Shown: positions 24,456 to 36,148, counted from the first letter of the stretch. The stretch: DNA of 64,000 bases from an uncultured Pelagibacteraceae bacterium (GCA_902521355.1 CABYRT010000004.1:1-64000); one strand, 5' to 3'. The notes: generated by a model not told the origin, from the sequence alone. Numbers and translations: made by a program.

Positions 24456-25295
24456 TTAAAATAATTTAATCCCAATCACACCTATTAAAATAAATAAAAT
24501 TGATATGATTTTTTTTAAATTGATACTTTCTTTTAATAAAAAATATCCAATAAATATTGATAATAAAATACTTGTTTCTCTTAAAGATGTAACAACGGGT
24601 ATTGGAGCTTTTGTAAATGCCCATACAGCCAAGGCATAACTAGCATATGATAATGTTACACCGTAAAAAAATATCATTTTACCCTCTCTATAAACCCTTT
24701 TAATAATATCCTTTTGACCTCTTAAACTAAGAATAAATGGGAAAATCATAGCGTTTAATATGAAAGACCAGCTGACAAAAGATATTGCAGAATTACTCAC
24801 TCTTGCTCCATATCCATCTACGAGTGAGTATGAGCCAATAAACAAACCTGTTGTAAAAGAAAATTTAATTACATTTAAGCTACTGTTTTTATAATCGGAA
24901 ATACCAAGAAAAAAAATACCAAAACATATTAATAAAATAGAGATCAAAATAAACTTATTTAAAACAACGCCTAAAAATAAAATTGAGACTACAGTTACAA
25001 ATAAGGGGCCTGTGCCTCTTGCTATAGGATAGACTTTTGTCAAATCTCCAATTTCATATGATTTAAGCAAGAACCATTGATAGCCGATGTGAACAACAAT
25101 ACTTGCGAAGATATAAGGTATACTTTCTATTGAGGGTGCGGGTAACAAGATGATTGCAACAATTGAAAAAGGTATATGACCTAAAATTATAGCTGCTAGA
25201 GCAACTGCTTTATCCGAGTGCTTTTTGACCATGCCATTCCAAGTGGCATGAAGTAGTGCTGCCAATAAAACGATAGAAAATACCAATGTATCCAT
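24456..25295 (-). CDS. EamA-family (DMT) transporter
   Basis: A 279-residue membrane protein with ten helices in two EamA halves (about residues 1-135 and 145-279). LLHATWNGMVKKHSDK near the N-terminus, YPIARGTGPLFVTVVS in the first half and TSLRETSILLSIFIGYFLLKE in the second are typical of the drug/metabolite transporter superfamily. The substrate is unknown; these proteins usually move amino acids or other small metabolites. It is eight bases downstream of manC and probably the last gene of valS-ilvD-manC-eamA. Confidence 0.82.
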   Translation of the reverse strand: MDTLVFSIVLLAALLHATWNGMVKKHSDKAVALAAIILGHIPFSIVAIILLPAPSIESIPYIFASIVVHIGYQWFLLKSYEIGDLTKVYPIARGTGPLFVTVVSILFLGVVLNKFILISILLICFGIFFLGISDYKNSSLNVIKFSFTTGLFIGSYSLVDGYGARVSNSAISFVSWSFILNAMIFPFILSLRGQKDIIKRVYREGKMIFFYGVTLSYASYALAVWAFTKAPIPVVTSLRETSILLSIFIGYFLLKESINLKKIISILFILIGVIGIKLF

Positions 25296-25303
25296 AAAGA
25301 GTA

Positions 25304-26506
25304 TTAATTAACTCTACCGTAAATATCTTGATATCTAACTATATCTGTCTCTTTTAAAATAGGTCCAGTTTGTATTTCAATAATTTTTACTTTTTTCTTA
25401 AATTTATTTTCTATTCGATGAATTGCTTCTCTTGGTATGAATATTTTTTCTCCGGGTATTTTAAAGAAATTTTTCTTGTTTAATGTAATTAGAGGTTTTC
25501 CATCGGTAATGGTCCAATATTCAGATCGATGAAAATGCTTTTGCAAGCTTAATTTAGACTTAGAATTAACTACTAATTCCTTCACTAGAAAGTTTTTACC
25601 TTCATATAGATTGGTATATCTGCCCCATGGTCTATGAAAAACATTTTTTTTCTTAAAGTATTTGTTTTTGTTTTTTTTATATATTTTTGATATTTCAAAC
25701 CAATTTCCAAGATCTGACCATGGAATACTAAGTTTTATTGCATTTATATTCTTTGATTTTTCAAGAATTGCATAATCAAAAGAAATTTCCTTACATTTAT
25801 CAAAGAATTTTTTATTCAAAAAATATGTATTATTTCTAACCTTAGATTTTTCTAAAGATTTTAGACATGCTTTATAAATGCTAGGCTGATATTTTTTAAA
25901 GTTATTAATTATTGATGATTTTTTTAAGTAAAACATACCAGAATTCCAATAGCCTCCAGATCTGATTATCTTTTTGGCTTTTTGCTCTGTTGGTTTTTCA
26001 ATAAATTTAGTTACTTTATTTAACTTATTTATACTTTTTGTTTTAAGATATCCGTACTCATTAGATGGTCTTGTAGGTTTAATCCCAAATATAAATATAT
26101 TTTCATCACTTAAATTTTTAACATTATTTTTTATTGCTCTTGTTAAAATACTTGGATTTTCAATCAAATGGTCTGAGGTAAAAAACATTATTGGTTGATC
26201 AGTTGGAATATCTTTAATTAAAACACTTACTAAAATAGCTGGTGCTGTATTTTTTTTTGCTGGTTCTAATATTATTTTATATTTTTTTATTTTTGATTTT
26301 TTTAATGTTTTCTTAACATCTTTTAAATATTTAAGATTTGTACTGATAATTGGGAAATCGTAAGAATTATTATTTATTCGTTCAAAAGCTTTTTGTAATA
26401 AAGTCCAACCACCAAAATCAATAAATTGTTTTGCTTGAGTATTTTTTAAATTGGGCCAAAGTCGTGTTCCTGCACCACCACAAAGTATTACAGGTCTAAT
26501 TTTCAT
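25304..26506 (-). CDS. manC: Mannose-1-phosphate guanylyltransferase (GMP/PMI type)
   Basis: A 400-residue nucleotidyltransferase making GDP-mannose for surface polysaccharides. The N-terminal signature is ILCGGAGTRLWP, followed by FFTSDHLI, EKPTEQKAKK and GYWNSGMF. The C-terminal cupin part (WGRYTNLYEG, LSLQKHFHRSEYWTI, GEKIFIPREAIHRIEN) matches the type II phosphomannose isomerase half. It is shorter than typical bifunctional enzymes (about 470), so isomerase activity is uncertain. The ATG at 26506 overlaps the ilvD stop (ATGA); the track's 26509 start is a TTG one codon earlier. Confidence 0.88.
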   Translation of the reverse strand: MKIRPVILCGGAGTRLWPNLKNTQAKQFIDFGGWTLLQKAFERINNNSYDFPIISTNLKYLKDVKKTLKKSKIKKYKIILEPAKKNTAPAILVSVLIKDIPTDQPIMFFTSDHLIENPSILTRAIKNNVKNLSDENIFIFGIKPTRPSNEYGYLKTKSINKLNKVTKFIEKPTEQKAKKIIRSGGYWNSGMFYLKKSSIINNFKKYQPSIYKACLKSLEKSKVRNNTYFLNKKFFDKCKEISFDYAILEKSKNINAIKLSIPWSDLGNWFEISKIYKKNKNKYFKKKNVFHRPWGRYTNLYEGKNFLVKELVVNSKSKLSLQKHFHRSEYWTITDGKPLITLNKKNFFKIPGEKIFIPREAIHRIENKFKKKVKIIEIQTGPILKETDIVRYQDIYGRVN

Positions 26507-28224
26507 CAAATATCTGCGTAAGTTTTAACCTCGTTTTTACCACCTGGATGGGTAGGTGCACCTAAATAAGCTGGACCTACTGTTTGAGCATATTTCCAAA
26601 GAGTTCCGTTTCCAAAGTTCATTTTTCTTTGTTTCCATTTCTTTTTTCTCAAACTAAGCTCTTTTTTACTTAATCTAACGTTAATAGTCCCCTTTTTTGC
26701 ATCTATATCAATTATATCTCCGTTCTTTAAAAGGGCTATTGGGCCGCCTATAGAGGCCTCAGGACCCACATGACCGATACAGAAGCCTCTGGTAGCCCCA
26801 GAGAACCTACCGTCCGTTATAAGGGCTACTTTCTCCCCTTTTCCTTGTCCATAAATTGCAGCTGTTGTCTGCAACATTTCTCTCATTCCCGGACCACCTT
26901 TGGGACCTTCATATCTAATTATAATTATATCGCCGTCTTTGTATTTTCTTTCTTTTACAGCTTTGTAAGCTTTTTCTTCAGAGTCAAAACATCTTGCTCT
27001 TCCAGTAAATTGTAATTTTTTTAAACCTGCAATTTTAACAATTCCACCTTCTGGAGCTAAATTACCTCTTAATCCAACAACACCACCAGTTGGTGTAATT
27101 GGATTTTTATAACTTCTCATTACTTTTTGTTTTGGATTAAATTTCACATTTTTTAAATTCTCTTTCATTGTCTTTCCTGTAACAGTCATACAATCTCCAT
27201 GGATATATCCACCATCGTAAAGAGTTTTTAAAAGCATTGGAACACCACCTGCTTCCCACATATCTTTTGCAACATATTTTCCACCTGGTTTTAAATCAGC
27301 AAGATAAGGAGTTCTTTTAAAAATTTTTGCAACATCCATTAAATCAAATTTAATTCCAATTTCATTTGCAATAGCTGGTAAGTGTAAACCTGCATTAGTA
27401 GATCCACCTGTAGCAGCAACAACTGTTGCAGCATTTTCTAATGCTTTTCTTGTAACAATATCTCTTGGTCTAATATTTTTTTCTAAAAGTTTCATTACAG
27501 CTTTACCGCTGTTAACGGCATACTTATTTCTTTCTTTATAAGGAGCAGGTGTTCCTGCTGAATATGGTAGGGCTAATCCAATTGCTTCTGAAACACATGC
27601 CATTGTATTTGCAGTAAATTGACCACCACAAGCACCTGCACTTGGACAAGCTTTTAATTCTAATTTTCTAAGGGCGTGAGCTGTCATTTTTTTTGAAGTA
27701 TATTTTCCAACACCTTCAAAAACATCAACAACAGTTACATCCTTACCTTCAAATCTACCTGGAAGTATTGAACCACCATAAATAAATACACTAGGAATAT
27801 TTAATCTCACCATAGACATCATTAGACCTGGTAAAGATTTATCACATCCTGCTAAACCAACTAAAGCATCATAACAATGACCTCTTACAGTTAATTCAGT
27901 AGAATCTGCAATTACATCTCTTGAAATCAATGAAGATTTCATTCCTTCATGACCCATAGCGATACCATCAGTAACTGTTATTGTACAAAACTCTCTAGGA
28001 GTTCCTCCTGATGAATTTACGCCTTGTTTTACAAATTGGGCTTGTTTCATTAAATTAATATTACAAGGTGCAGCCTCATTCCAAGTTGAAACAACACCAA
28101 CAAAGGGTTTTGCTACATCTTTTTCGGTTAAATCCATTGCATAATAAAAGGATCTTTGTGGAGCTCTATCAGCACCTACAGTTGTATATCTACTTGGTAG
28201 TTTTTTTTTATTAAATTTCCGCAT
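26506..28224 (-). CDS. ilvD: Dihydroxy-acid dehydratase
   Basis: A 572-residue Fe-S dehydratase of valine, leucine and isoleucine synthesis that converts 2,3-dihydroxy acids to 2-keto acids. Cluster-ligand cysteines are visible in [16 protein letters not shown] and [20 protein letters not shown], and the C-terminal block [20 protein letters not shown] is diagnostic. Full length. It directly follows valS with a one-base overlap, linking valine synthesis to valine charging. Confidence 0.97.
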   Translation of the reverse strand: MRKFNKKKLPSRYTTVGADRAPQRSFYYAMDLTEKDVAKPFVGVVSTWNEAAPCNINLMKQAQFVKQGVNSSGGTPREFCTITVTDGIAMGHEGMKSSLISRDVIADSTELTVRGHCYDALVGLAGCDKSLPGLMMSMVRLNIPSVFIYGGSILPGRFEGKDVTVVDVFEGVGKYTSKKMTAHALRKLELKACPSAGACGGQFTANTMACVSEAIGLALPYSAGTPAPYKERNKYAVNSGKAVMKLLEKNIRPRDIVTRKALENAATVVAATGGSTNAGLHLPAIANEIGIKFDLMDVAKIFKRTPYLADLKPGGKYVAKDMWEAGGVPMLLKTLYDGGYIHGDCMTVTGKTMKENLKNVKFNPKQKVMRSYKNPITPTGGVVGLRGNLAPEGGIVKIAGLKKLQFTGRARCFDSEEKAYKAVKERKYKDGDIIIIRYEGPKGGPGMREMLQTTAAIYGQGKGEKVALITDGRFSGATRGFCIGHVGPEASIGGPIALLKNGDIIDIDAKKGTINVRLSKKELSLRKKKWKQRKMNFGNGTLWKYAQTVGPAYLGAPTHPGGKNEVKTYADI

Positions 28225-30851
28225 TATAGACTTTCTAAAGTATAATTTAATTTATTAACATCTTTTTCTAAATTAATAAAGTTAGACTTTTCTTGCTCAA
28301 CAATATCATTTGGAGCTCTTTCAATAAAACTTTTATTATTTAGCCTTGTATTAATTTTTTCCATCTCTTTCTCAATTTTATTCTTTTTATTTAATAATGT
28401 TTCTTTAATTTTTGACAAATCTACATCTTCATCAAAGTAAATTTTAAATATTTCACCTTTAATGACCAAGTTTGCCGAAGGTTTTTTTATATCCTCAGTT
28501 ACAAATTCATTAATTCTGCCAATTTTTTTTAATGTATTGGAGTTATTTTCAATAAATTTCTTAATTTCAGGATTTATTTTATTCACTAGTATTTTAACAA
28601 ATGAACCTGGGCTTATTTCTATTTCATTTTTAAAAGACCTAATAGATGAGACAAATTCGATTATTTCATTTACTTCATCAGAGTCTTTATCTTTATTAGA
28701 AATGGCTTCAGACCAGTTTTTTAACATAAGAAAATCTTTTCCATCTTTATCCAATTTATTTTTCAACCATATTTCCTCGGTTAGAAAAGGTATGAATGGG
28801 TGTAAAATAACTAGAATTTGAGTAAATATGAAGCTAGCTACATTTCTTGTTTCTTCGATATTTTCATTATTTTCTGAATAAAAGACAGTTTTAGATAATT
28901 CTAAATACCAATCACAGAACGAATGCCATACAAATTGATATGCAATTCTTGCAGCCTCATCAAATCGATAACTATCTATTGATTTTTTAATCTTTTCATT
29001 AGTGTTAGTGAATTCAACAAAAATCCATTTATTAATATTTAGTTTTAAATCATTAGGCGTTTCTATATTTTCAAATTTACAATCGTTTTGAATGAGAAAA
29101 TTATTAGCGTTCCATATTTTATTTAAAAAATTTCTATAACCTTTAACTCTATCCTCTGATAACTTTACATCTCGTCCAGGAGATGCCATTGACAAAAGTG
29201 TAAATCTTAAAGCATCAGCACTATATTTTTCTATTAATTCTAATGGATCAATTACATTGCCTTTAGACTTTGACATTTTTTGACCTTTTTCATCTCTAAC
29301 TAATGCATGGACATAAATATTTTTAAAAGGTTCTTTGTTTTGAAATTCCATTCCAAACATAATCATTCTTGCAACCCAAAAGAAAATTATATCAAATCCT
29401 GTTACCAATACTGAAGTTGGATAAAATTTTTCTAAATATTCATTTTTTTCTGGCCATCCTAAAGTTGCAAAAGGCCATAAACCAGATGAAAACCATGTAT
29501 CAAGAACATCTGGATCTCTAATTAATTCAACATCTTTTTTATAATGTTCTTTAGCTAATTTATTAGCACCTTCTTCTGTTTCATCTACAAATATTTCTCC
29601 ATCAGGTCCATACCATGCAGGTATTTGATGACCCCACCAAAGCTGTCTTGAAATACACCATGGTTCTATATTATCCATCCATTGAAAATATGTTTTTGTC
29701 CAATTAACTGGAAAAAAATTAGTTGTTTTATTATTTACTATTTCTTTTGCTTTTATTGAAAGCTTCTTAGCATCTGCAAACCATTGCTCAGTTAAATAAG
29801 GTTCAATTATAGAATTAGATCTATCACCATAAGGAACTTTATTTTTAATTTTTTCTTCTTTAACAAATAATTCTTTATCAGTTAGTTCTTTTAAAATTCT
29901 TTTTCTAGCTTCAAATCTATCAAGTCCAATATAATTATCAGGAGCATTTTCATTGATTTTTCCATCTGGTGTAAAAACATTTATAACTTCTAAATTATTT
30001 CTCTCTCCTACATCATAATCATTGAAGTCATGTGCTGGCGTAATTTTAACAGCTCCAGTCCCTTGTTCTGGATCTGCATAATCATCTTCTATAATTTTTA
30101 TTTTTCTATCGACAATTGGAACTATGACATTTTTATTTACTAATGATTTATATCTTTCATCTGATGGATTAACTGCAACTGCTGTATCTCCTAACATGGT
30201 TTCTGGTCTAGTAGTTGCAATAGTTATAAATTTATCTGTTCCTTCGATTGGATATTTGATGTGATATAGTTTTGAATTAACTTCTCTTTGATCTACTTCT
30301 AAATCCGATATTGCCGTTTTTAATACAGTGTCCCAATTTACTAATTTTTTTGATTTGTAAATTAATCCATTTTTGTACATTTCAACAAAAACTTTTAATA
30401 CAGATTTTGATAGATTTTCGTCCATGGTGAAGGCATTTCTAGACCAATCACACGAACAACCTAATTTTTTTAATTGATTAATAATAATATCACCATACTG
30501 ACCTTTCCATTCCCAAACTTTTTCTATGAATTTATCTCTACCTAAATCATTTTTATCTATACCTTCAGATTTAAGTTTTTTTTCTACTAATGCCTGTGTA
30601 GCAATACCTGCATGGTCAGTTCCTGGTTGCCATAAAGTTTCAAAATTATTCATTCGATGATATCGAGTTAATAAGTCTTGAATAGAATTATTTAATGCAT
30701 GTCCCATATGAAGACTACCAGTTACATTTGGTGGTGGGATGACTATCGAAAATTGTTTTTTATTAGATTTTGGTTTAAATAATTTTTTTTCTTCCCAATA
30801 AGAATAAATCTTATTTTCAACATTTTCGTGAATATATTTGTCTGAACTCAT
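28224..30851 (-). CDS. valS: Valyl-tRNA synthetase
   Basis: An 875-residue class I synthetase that charges tRNA-Val. The HIGH motif is [14 protein letters not shown] near residue 40 and the KMSKS motif is [14 protein letters not shown] near residue 520. The editing domain ([17 protein letters not shown]) lies between. The C-terminus has the coiled coil that ValS uses to bind tRNA ([16 protein letters not shown]). It is slightly short compared with E. coli (951). The gene begins the valS-ilvD-manC-eamA run. Confidence 0.97.
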   Translation of the reverse strand: MSSDKYIHENVENKIYSYWEEKKLFKPKSNKKQFSIVIPPPNVTGSLHMGHALNNSIQDLLTRYHRMNNFETLWQPGTDHAGIATQALVEKKLKSEGIDKNDLGRDKFIEKVWEWKGQYGDIIINQLKKLGCSCDWSRNAFTMDENLSKSVLKVFVEMYKNGLIYKSKKLVNWDTVLKTAISDLEVDQREVNSKLYHIKYPIEGTDKFITIATTRPETMLGDTAVAVNPSDERYKSLVNKNVIVPIVDRKIKIIEDDYADPEQGTGAVKITPAHDFNDYDVGERNNLEVINVFTPDGKINENAPDNYIGLDRFEARKRILKELTDKELFVKEEKIKNKVPYGDRSNSIIEPYLTEQWFADAKKLSIKAKEIVNNKTTNFFPVNWTKTYFQWMDNIEPWCISRQLWWGHQIPAWYGPDGEIFVDETEEGANKLAKEHYKKDVELIRDPDVLDTWFSSGLWPFATLGWPEKNEYLEKFYPTSVLVTGFDIIFFWVARMIMFGMEFQNKEPFKNIYVHALVRDEKGQKMSKSKGNVIDPLELIEKYSADALRFTLLSMASPGRDVKLSEDRVKGYRNFLNKIWNANNFLIQNDCKFENIETPNDLKLNINKWIFVEFTNTNEKIKKSIDSYRFDEAARIAYQFVWHSFCDWYLELSKTVFYSENNENIEETRNVASFIFTQILVILHPFIPFLTEEIWLKNKLDKDGKDFLMLKNWSEAISNKDKDSDEVNEIIEFVSSIRSFKNEIEISPGSFVKILVNKINPEIKKFIENNSNTLKKIGRINEFVTEDIKKPSANLVIKGEIFKIYFDEDVDLSKIKETLLNKKNKIEKEMEKINTRLNNKSFIERAPNDIVEQEKSNFINLEKDVNKLNYTLESL

Positions 30852-30966
30852 GGATAATTATTTTATAAATTAATCATATCAATAAACAACAATGAAATTA
30901 TCCGTTAAATTTATAGACTAAATTATAAAATTAATTATATATGTCCTCATTGAATATTTAATTCAT

Positions 30967-31040
30967 GGCAACGTGGCGGAATGGTTACGCAGAGGATTGC
31001 AAATCCTTGTATCCCGGTTCGATTCCGGGTGTTGCCTCCA
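30967..31040 (+). tRNA. tRNA-Cys (GCA)
   Basis: A 74-base cloverleaf with acceptor GGCAACG pairing TGTTGCC (one G-T), anticodon loop TTGCAAA, T loop TTCGATT and an encoded CCA end. It lies between valS and the XRE gene, on the opposite strand to both. Confidence 0.97.
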
Positions 31041-31093
31041 CAATTTATTTTTGTTGAGATAATATAAAAAAAAAGTAAGTTGTGATTTTACAT

Positions 31094-31169
31094 TCCTCGG
31101 TAGCTCAGTTGGTAGAGCAGTTGACTGTTAATCAATTGGTCGCAGGTTCGAGTCCTGCCCGAGGAGCCA
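31094..31169 (+). tRNA. tRNA-Asn (GTT)
   Basis: A 76-base cloverleaf with acceptor TCCTCGG pairing CCGAGGA, anticodon loop CTGTTAA, T loop TTCGAGT and an encoded CCA end. It is 53 bases after tRNA-Cys and likely in the same transcript. Confidence 0.97.
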
Positions 31170-31181
31170 ATTGAAAATCAG

Positions 31182-31553
31182 TTATCCTGTTTTAGAAATA
31201 TTTACTTGGTTGATCTGAATGTTTTTACTAAACTTAATTTTTTGATCTTGAGTAAGTTCAGAATAAACTTTAACTAAAAAATTATAGTTAACATTCATAT
31301 GACCTTCTTTAGATTTTTCTAAATTTATCAAATATTCTGAAAAATCTTCAAAAAAATAGTTTATTGGTACTTTAAGATAGTTAGATAGTTGTAGTAATCT
31401 AATCGAACTTACACCATTTGTTCCTTTTTCATATTTTTGTATTTGTTGAAATGTAACATTTATTGCTTTTGCGACTTTAGTTTGCGTTAAACCTAAAGCC
31501 AAACGTCTAAGTTTTAATTTATTACCTAGATGTTTATTGAAATTTTCTTCCAT
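31182..31553 (-). CDS. XRE-family transcriptional regulator
   Basis: A 123-residue DNA-binding protein. The helix-turn-helix spans about residues 10-65 (LKLRRLALGLTQTKVAKAIN, then TFQQIQKYEKGTNGVSSIRL and LKVPINYFFED). The rest is a short helical tail with no other recognised domain. Such short XRE regulators are common in alphaproteobacteria. Regulated genes are unknown. The ATG at 31553 is preferred; the track's 31556 is a TTG one codon earlier. The 140-bp gap to aapP upstream is AT-rich with no clear site. Confidence 0.85.
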   Translation of the reverse strand: MEENFNKHLGNKLKLRRLALGLTQTKVAKAINVTFQQIQKYEKGTNGVSSIRLLQLSNYLKVPINYFFEDFSEYLINLEKSKEGHMNVNYNFLVKVYSELTQDQKIKFSKNIQINQVNISKTG

Positions 31554-31698
31554 CAAAGACCCCTCTTTAATTAAAAATAATAAGTTGAGTTAATAGAAAT
31601 CAAAAAGTTATTTCAAGTAAAATAATTTTAAAAAGAATAATAATTTTTAAGATTTTATAAAGCTGTCAAGCGACTTTTTAGCAATTTAGTTATAATTT

Positions 31699-32433
31699 TT
31701 ATAATATTTGGCTCAAAAAAAGCTTTGTTCTATCGCTTTTTGGGTTAGCAAAAAACTCTTTTGTTTCTGCCTGTTCTACTATCATACCTTCATCCATAAA
31801 AATAACTTCATCTGCAACTTCTTTTGCAAACCCCATCTCATGTGTTACAACAATCATAGTCATACCAGCCTTAGCTAAATTAACCATTGCATCTAAAACT
31901 TCTTTAATCATTTCAGGATCTAATGCTGACGTTGGCTCATCAAAAAGCATTATTTTTGGCTCCATACACAACGCTCTCGCTATTGCACATCTTTGTTGTT
32001 GACCACCAGAAAGTTGGCCCGGATATTTATAAGCTTGATCAGCAATCTGAACTTTTTCTAAATGCTTTAAAGCTAATGCCTCAGCATCTTTTTTAGGCAT
32101 TTTTTTTACCCATATTGGTGCCAATGTGCAGTTATCCAATATTGATAAATGAGGAAATAAATTAAATTGTTGAAAAACCATTCCAACCTCAGCTCTTATT
32201 TGTTCTATATTTTTTGTCTCTTCAGTTAATTCAGTTCCATCAACAACAATTGATCCTTCCTGGTGTTCTTCAAGTCTATTAATACATCTAATTAATGTAG
32301 ATTTACCTGAACCAGACGGACCACAAACAACAATTTTTTTATTTTTCTCTACGTCTAAATTAATGTTTTTTAAGACTTGGAAATCTCCAAACCATTTATT
32401 CATCTCTTTTATTTGAATTATTTTATCTGACAT
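31699..32433 (-). CDS. aapP: General L-amino-acid ABC transporter, ATP-binding protein
   Basis: A 244-residue polar-amino-acid-type ATPase: Walker [10 protein letters not shown], signature LSGGQQQR, Walker [15 protein letters not shown], switch His in [14 protein letters not shown]. It energises uptake through AapQ/AapM of many L-amino acids, a major carbon and nitrogen source for SAR11. Last gene of aapJQMP; its start overlaps the aapM stop. Confidence 0.94.
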   Translation of the reverse strand: MSDKIIQIKEMNKWFGDFQVLKNINLDVEKNKKIVVCGPSGSGKSTLIRCINRLEEHQEGSIVVDGTELTEETKNIEQIRAEVGMVFQQFNLFPHLSILDNCTLAPIWVKKMPKKDAEALALKHLEKVQIADQAYKYPGQLSGGQQQRCAIARALCMEPKIMLFDEPTSALDPEMIKEVLDAMVNLAKAGMTMIVVTHEMGFAKEVADEVIFMDEGMIVEQAETKEFFANPKSDRTKLFLSQIL

Positions 32434-33875
32434 TATCTCTCAGTTTTATATTTTTGCTCTAAATTATAACTATATTTACTCATTGCATAGCAAATAATAA
32501 AAAATACTATTGAAGCAAACACATAACCTTCCATAGCAAAACCTAACCATTCAGGATTTGTTTTCGCAAGATTAAGCATTCCTACGATTTCCAAAAGACC
32601 AACAACAAAAATTAGAGGTGTATCTTTTACAAGTGCTAAAAATGTATTAGCTATACCTGGAATTACTAATTTAAGGGCTTGTGGTAAAATCACAAATATA
32701 TGCATTTTCCAGTAACCCATTCCTAAGGATTTTGCAGCATCATATTGTCCTCTAGGTAAAGCCTGTAAACCACCTCGAATTACCTCTGCTACATATGCAG
32801 CTTCAAACAATGATATAGCAATTATAACTCTAACTAGTTTATCTATAAACATGTCCTCTGGTAAAAACATGGGAAACATAACAGACGACATAAACAAAAC
32901 TGTTATTAAAGGAACTCCTCTCCAAAATTCTATAAATCCAATAGAAATGTATTTAATTATTGGTAAATCAGATCTTCTTCCTAAAGATAAGAATAATCCA
33001 ACTGGAAAACAGAATATTAAACAGAAAAATGAAACTATAAAAGTTAGTGATAATCCACCCCAAGCTCCAGTTTCAACCCATTCGAAAGCTTGTATCTTTC
33101 CTAATTCAATTAGTTCTTCATAAAAAAATACATACTTTAATAATATATAAATCGTGATCGGTATTATTAAAAAATAATACATTTTAAATTTCGAAGGGAT
33201 AAAGAAACCAATTATAATAGAGATCACTGCTGCAATAATTCCATATGAAAAATCAAAAAATATTGGACCACCAGAAATAAAAAAGAATATAAATAAAAAT
33301 GCAATTATTGGATAAATTACAACATAATATAATGTTAGATATTTTTTAAATTTTTCTGTTGCAAAAAATCCTACTCCACCGAGAAAAGCAAGAGCAATAA
33401 AAGATAAATTTATTCTCCACTGTTCAGCATTTGGATACATTCCATACATAAATCTATTAAACCAAGTTTTTATATAAGCCCAACATGCTCCAGATCCAGA
33501 ACATGCATCCTTTGAGTCACCAGCAAAATTAGCATCGATTATAAACCAACTCAAAAGTGGTGGAAGCGATTTTATAACTGCAAAAATAATTAATAACGAC
33601 AAAAGAGCATTAAATTTATTTGTATTAATATTTTTGTTAACAATGTCTAAAAATTTTAAACCTGAATATTCAATTCTTATTAAATGCAAGCCAATAAAAC
33701 CTATTATTAGAGGTAAAAAGTAACTTATTGATCCTGGTAGAAAACTAGTCAAATCTAAACTGAAAAAAGAATTCAAGAATACAATTAAAATACTGAGAGA
33801 GAATAAACTAATACCTGAATACAAGTAAGCGTAAAGATTATTTTTGTCTGGTGATAAAAAATTTAATTTATTCAT
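32433..33875 (-). CDS. aapM: General L-amino-acid ABC transporter, permease AapM
   Basis: A 480-residue permease with about nine or more membrane helices. An extended N-terminal half of several helices precedes the transport domain (about residues 260-480), which has [40 protein letters not shown] and the EAA loop [20 protein letters not shown]. It pairs with AapQ. Its start overlaps the aapQ stop (TAATG). It is longer than Rhizobium AapM (about 380-390) owing to extra N-terminal helices. Confidence 0.92.
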   Translation of the reverse strand: MNKLNFLSPDKNNLYAYLYSGISLFSLSILIVFLNSFFSLDLTSFLPGSISYFLPLIIGFIGLHLIRIEYSGLKFLDIVNKNINTNKFNALLSLLIIFAVIKSLPPLLSWFIIDANFAGDSKDACSGSGACWAYIKTWFNRFMYGMYPNAEQWRINLSFIALAFLGGVGFFATEKFKKYLTLYYVVIYPIIAFLFIFFFISGGPIFFDFSYGIIAAVISIIIGFFIPSKFKMYYFLIIPITIYILLKYVFFYEELIELGKIQAFEWVETGAWGGLSLTFIVSFFCLIFCFPVGLFLSLGRRSDLPIIKYISIGFIEFWRGVPLITVLFMSSVMFPMFLPEDMFIDKLVRVIIAISLFEAAYVAEVIRGGLQALPRGQYDAAKSLGMGYWKMHIFVILPQALKLVIPGIANTFLALVKDTPLIFVVGLLEIVGMLNLAKTNPEWLGFAMEGYVFASIVFFIICYAMSKYSYNLEQKYKTER

Positions 33876-35020
33876 TATTTTTCTTTAATTGCTATTTTTT
33901 TATTATACCAATTCATAAATATTGAGATTGTTATGCTTAAAGTTAAATAAGTTAACATTGTAATTGAAACAATTTCGATCGCTCTTCCCGTTTGCATCAA
34001 AGCTGTTCCTGCAAAAACAAGTACTAAGTCTGGATATGCAATAGCAGCAGCAAGAGAAGAATTCTTTGTTAAATTTAAATATTGATTGGTTGTTGGAGGA
34101 ATTATAATCCTCAATGCTTGAGGCATAACGACTAATTTAAGAACTTGATTAGGAGTTAAACCAATTGAAGCTGCAGCTTCTTTTTGACCTTTGCTAACAC
34201 CCTGAACACCAGCTCTTACACATTCAGCTATAAAAGTTGCAGTGTATAAAGATAAAGCTAATGCTAATGAAATTAATTCTGGAGGTAATTTAAGGCCACC
34301 TTTATAAGTAAAGGATGTTTGTGATAGTTGTTCAATAACCGGTATTTCAATCGATGCATTAACCCCGCCTAGTAAAAAACTTAATAATGGTAAAATAATT
34401 AAAAGACCAATTGAAATTAACAAAACAGGAGTTTGAATTCCTTGATTTTCTTGTTTTTTTTTTGCGTATAACCTTACAAAGAATATAGCTATTATTGCTG
34501 CAATTACTGAATAAATAAAAATATTTAAATTATTCCAAACAAAAGCAGGAATAAAAAAACCTTTAATTGTTAAAAAGAAAACCCCAAAAATTGGTTCTGC
34601 TTTTTCTGGTAAAGGTAATGCTCTTAAAGCAGCAAAATACCAAAAGAATATTTGTAATAGCAAAGGAATGTTTCTAAAAAATTCCACGTAAATTGCTGCA
34701 GTTCTCTCAATCAAGTAATTACTTGATAATCTAGCTATTCCAACAACAACTCCAATTATAGTTGCAAATACAATTCCAATAACTGAAACTAAAATAGTAT
34801 TTAAAAGTCCAACTAGATAAGCTCTAAAATAAGAGTGTGAACCATCATATTCTATTAGAGAAAACTGTACATCAAATGAGGATTCTTGAGTTAAAAAACC
34901 ATAACCGAATGTGATACCCCTATTTTCCATATTAACTTGAGCGTTATATGAAAAGAAACCGAATACTAGAATAACAACTACTAGCGTAAGTAACTGAGGT
35001 AATATTTTCTTAAAATTCAC
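33875..35020 (-). CDS. aapQ: General L-amino-acid ABC transporter, permease AapQ
   Basis: A 381-residue permease with about eight membrane helices. The transport domain shows FFRNIPLLLQIFFWYFAAL, a mid-protein insertion of helices, then ATFIAECVRAGVQGVSKGQ and the EAA loop AAASIGLTPNQVLKLVVMPQ. It forms the channel with AapM. A hairpin terminator lies between it and the upstream aapJ gene. Confidence 0.93.
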   Translation of the reverse strand: MNFKKILPQLLTLVVVILVFGFFSYNAQVNMENRGITFGYGFLTQESSFDVQFSLIEYDGSHSYFRAYLVGLLNTILVSVIGIVFATIIGVVVGIARLSSNYLIERTAAIYVEFFRNIPLLLQIFFWYFAALRALPLPEKAEPIFGVFFLTIKGFFIPAFVWNNLNIFIYSVIAAIIAIFFVRLYAKKKQENQGIQTPVLLISIGLLIILPLLSFLLGGVNASIEIPVIEQLSQTSFTYKGGLKLPPELISLALALSLYTATFIAECVRAGVQGVSKGQKEAAASIGLTPNQVLKLVVMPQALRIIIPPTTNQYLNLTKNSSLAAAIAYPDLVLVFAGTALMQTGRAIEIVSITMLTYLTLSITISIFMNWYNKKIAIKEK

Positions 35021-35037
35021 TGTTAGTATGATTTATA

Positions 35038-35064
35038 AAAAAAAGGGCTAGAAAAATCTAGCCC
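35038..35064 (-). terminator. Intercistronic terminator/attenuator between aapJ and aapQ
   Basis: On the minus strand GGGCTAGA-TTTT-TCTAGCCC (8-bp perfect stem) is followed by at least seven T residues, 23 bases after the aapJ stop. Read-through would supply lower aapQMP mRNA. Confidence 0.85.
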
Positions 35065-35087
35065 TCTTTATATTCTTTTTAAAAGAA

Positions 35088-36128
35088 TTATCTTGCTGGT
35101 GGTACGTAAAGAATTCCACCTTTTGTCCATAACTCATTTGGACCTCTGTCAGGAAGAATTCCAGTGTCAGCTATATTTCTTTTATAGCTTTCACCGTAGT
35201 TACCAACTTGCTTGATTATTCTTAAACTCCACTCATTATCTAAACCTAGAGCAGCTCCTAATTCACCTTCAGCACCAACTAATCTTTTTACAGCTGGATT
35301 ATCAGAAGTTTTCATCATATCAGCATTTGCTGATGTTACGCCATACTCTTCAGCTTCGATCATAGTGTTTAGTGACCATCTTACGATATCTTCCCAAACA
35401 GAATCACCTTGTCTAACAACTGGGCCTAATGGCTCTTTTGAAATAGTTTCAGGTAATACCATGTGGTCATCTGGGTTGCTCAATTTAATTCTTTGAGCAG
35501 CTAAACCAGATTTATCTGTAGTATATGTATCACATCTACCAGCGTCATATGCCGCTACAACTTCGTCAGCTTTTTCAAAAGTGACTGGCTCATATTTAAT
35601 TCCTTTAGAATTAAAGAAATCTCTCATATTAAGCTCTGTTGTAGTTCCAAGGTTAGTACATGCAGAAACACCAGCTTTAAAATCATTCACTGATGAAATT
35701 CCTGAATTTTTTCTAACCATAAAACCTTGACCATCGTAGAAGTTTACTCCTACGAAAGTAAGACCGATATCCGCATCCCTTGAAAGAGTCCAAGTAGTAT
35801 TTCTAGATAGAATATCTATCTCGTTAGATGTTAATGCAGTGAATCTTTCTTTAGCGCTTAGTGGAGTAAATTTAACTTTACTTGAATCACCTAGCACTGC
35901 AGCAGCTACTGCTCTACATACATCAACGTCAACACCAGTCCAGTTTCCTGCAGCATCAGCATTAGAAAATCCTGGTAGACCTTGTGAAACACCACATCTC
36001 ACAAAACCTTTTTTTTGAGTGTTTTTAAGAGTTTTTGACTTTTTGGCAGCCATAGTTTCTGTTGTAAAAGTGAACAGAACAGCAAACATAGCAACAACTG
36101 AAGTCAATCGTTTTACTAATTTAAACAT
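35088..36128 (-). CDS. aapJ: General L-amino-acid ABC transporter, periplasmic binding protein
   Basis: A 346-residue family 3 binding protein. Signal peptide at residues 1-28 (ends TMA before AKKSK). Ligand-domain motifs include VRCGVSQGLPGFSNADAAGN, GVDVDVCRAVAAAVLGD, PLSAKERFTALTSNEIDIL and CTNLGTTTELNMRDFF. It binds many L-amino acids and is usually highly expressed in SAR11. GAGGAA eight bases before the ATG is a good ribosome site. A palindrome and an inverted repeat lie in its leader. Confidence 0.95.
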   Translation of the reverse strand: MFKLVKRLTSVVAMFAVLFTFTTETMAAKKSKTLKNTQKKGFVRCGVSQGLPGFSNADAAGNWTGVDVDVCRAVAAAVLGDSSKVKFTPLSAKERFTALTSNEIDILSRNTTWTLSRDADIGLTFVGVNFYDGQGFMVRKNSGISSVNDFKAGVSACTNLGTTTELNMRDFFNSKGIKYEPVTFEKADEVVAAYDAGRCDTYTTDKSGLAAQRIKLSNPDDHMVLPETISKEPLGPVVRQGDSVWEDIVRWSLNTMIEAEEYGVTSANADMMKTSDNPAVKRLVGAEGELGAALGLDNEWSLRIIKQVGNYGESYKRNIADTGILPDRGPNELWTKGGILYVPPAR

Positions 36129-36148
36129 TATATATTCCTCTTGTTTAT

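Noticed and set aside
30852-31181. tRNA pair checked as an integration site
   Set aside because: No integrase, direct repeat of a tRNA end or foreign composition nearby.
31557-31698. AT-rich gap upstream of the XRE gene checked for operators or a small RNA
   Set aside because: No convincing palindrome, terminator or coding signal.
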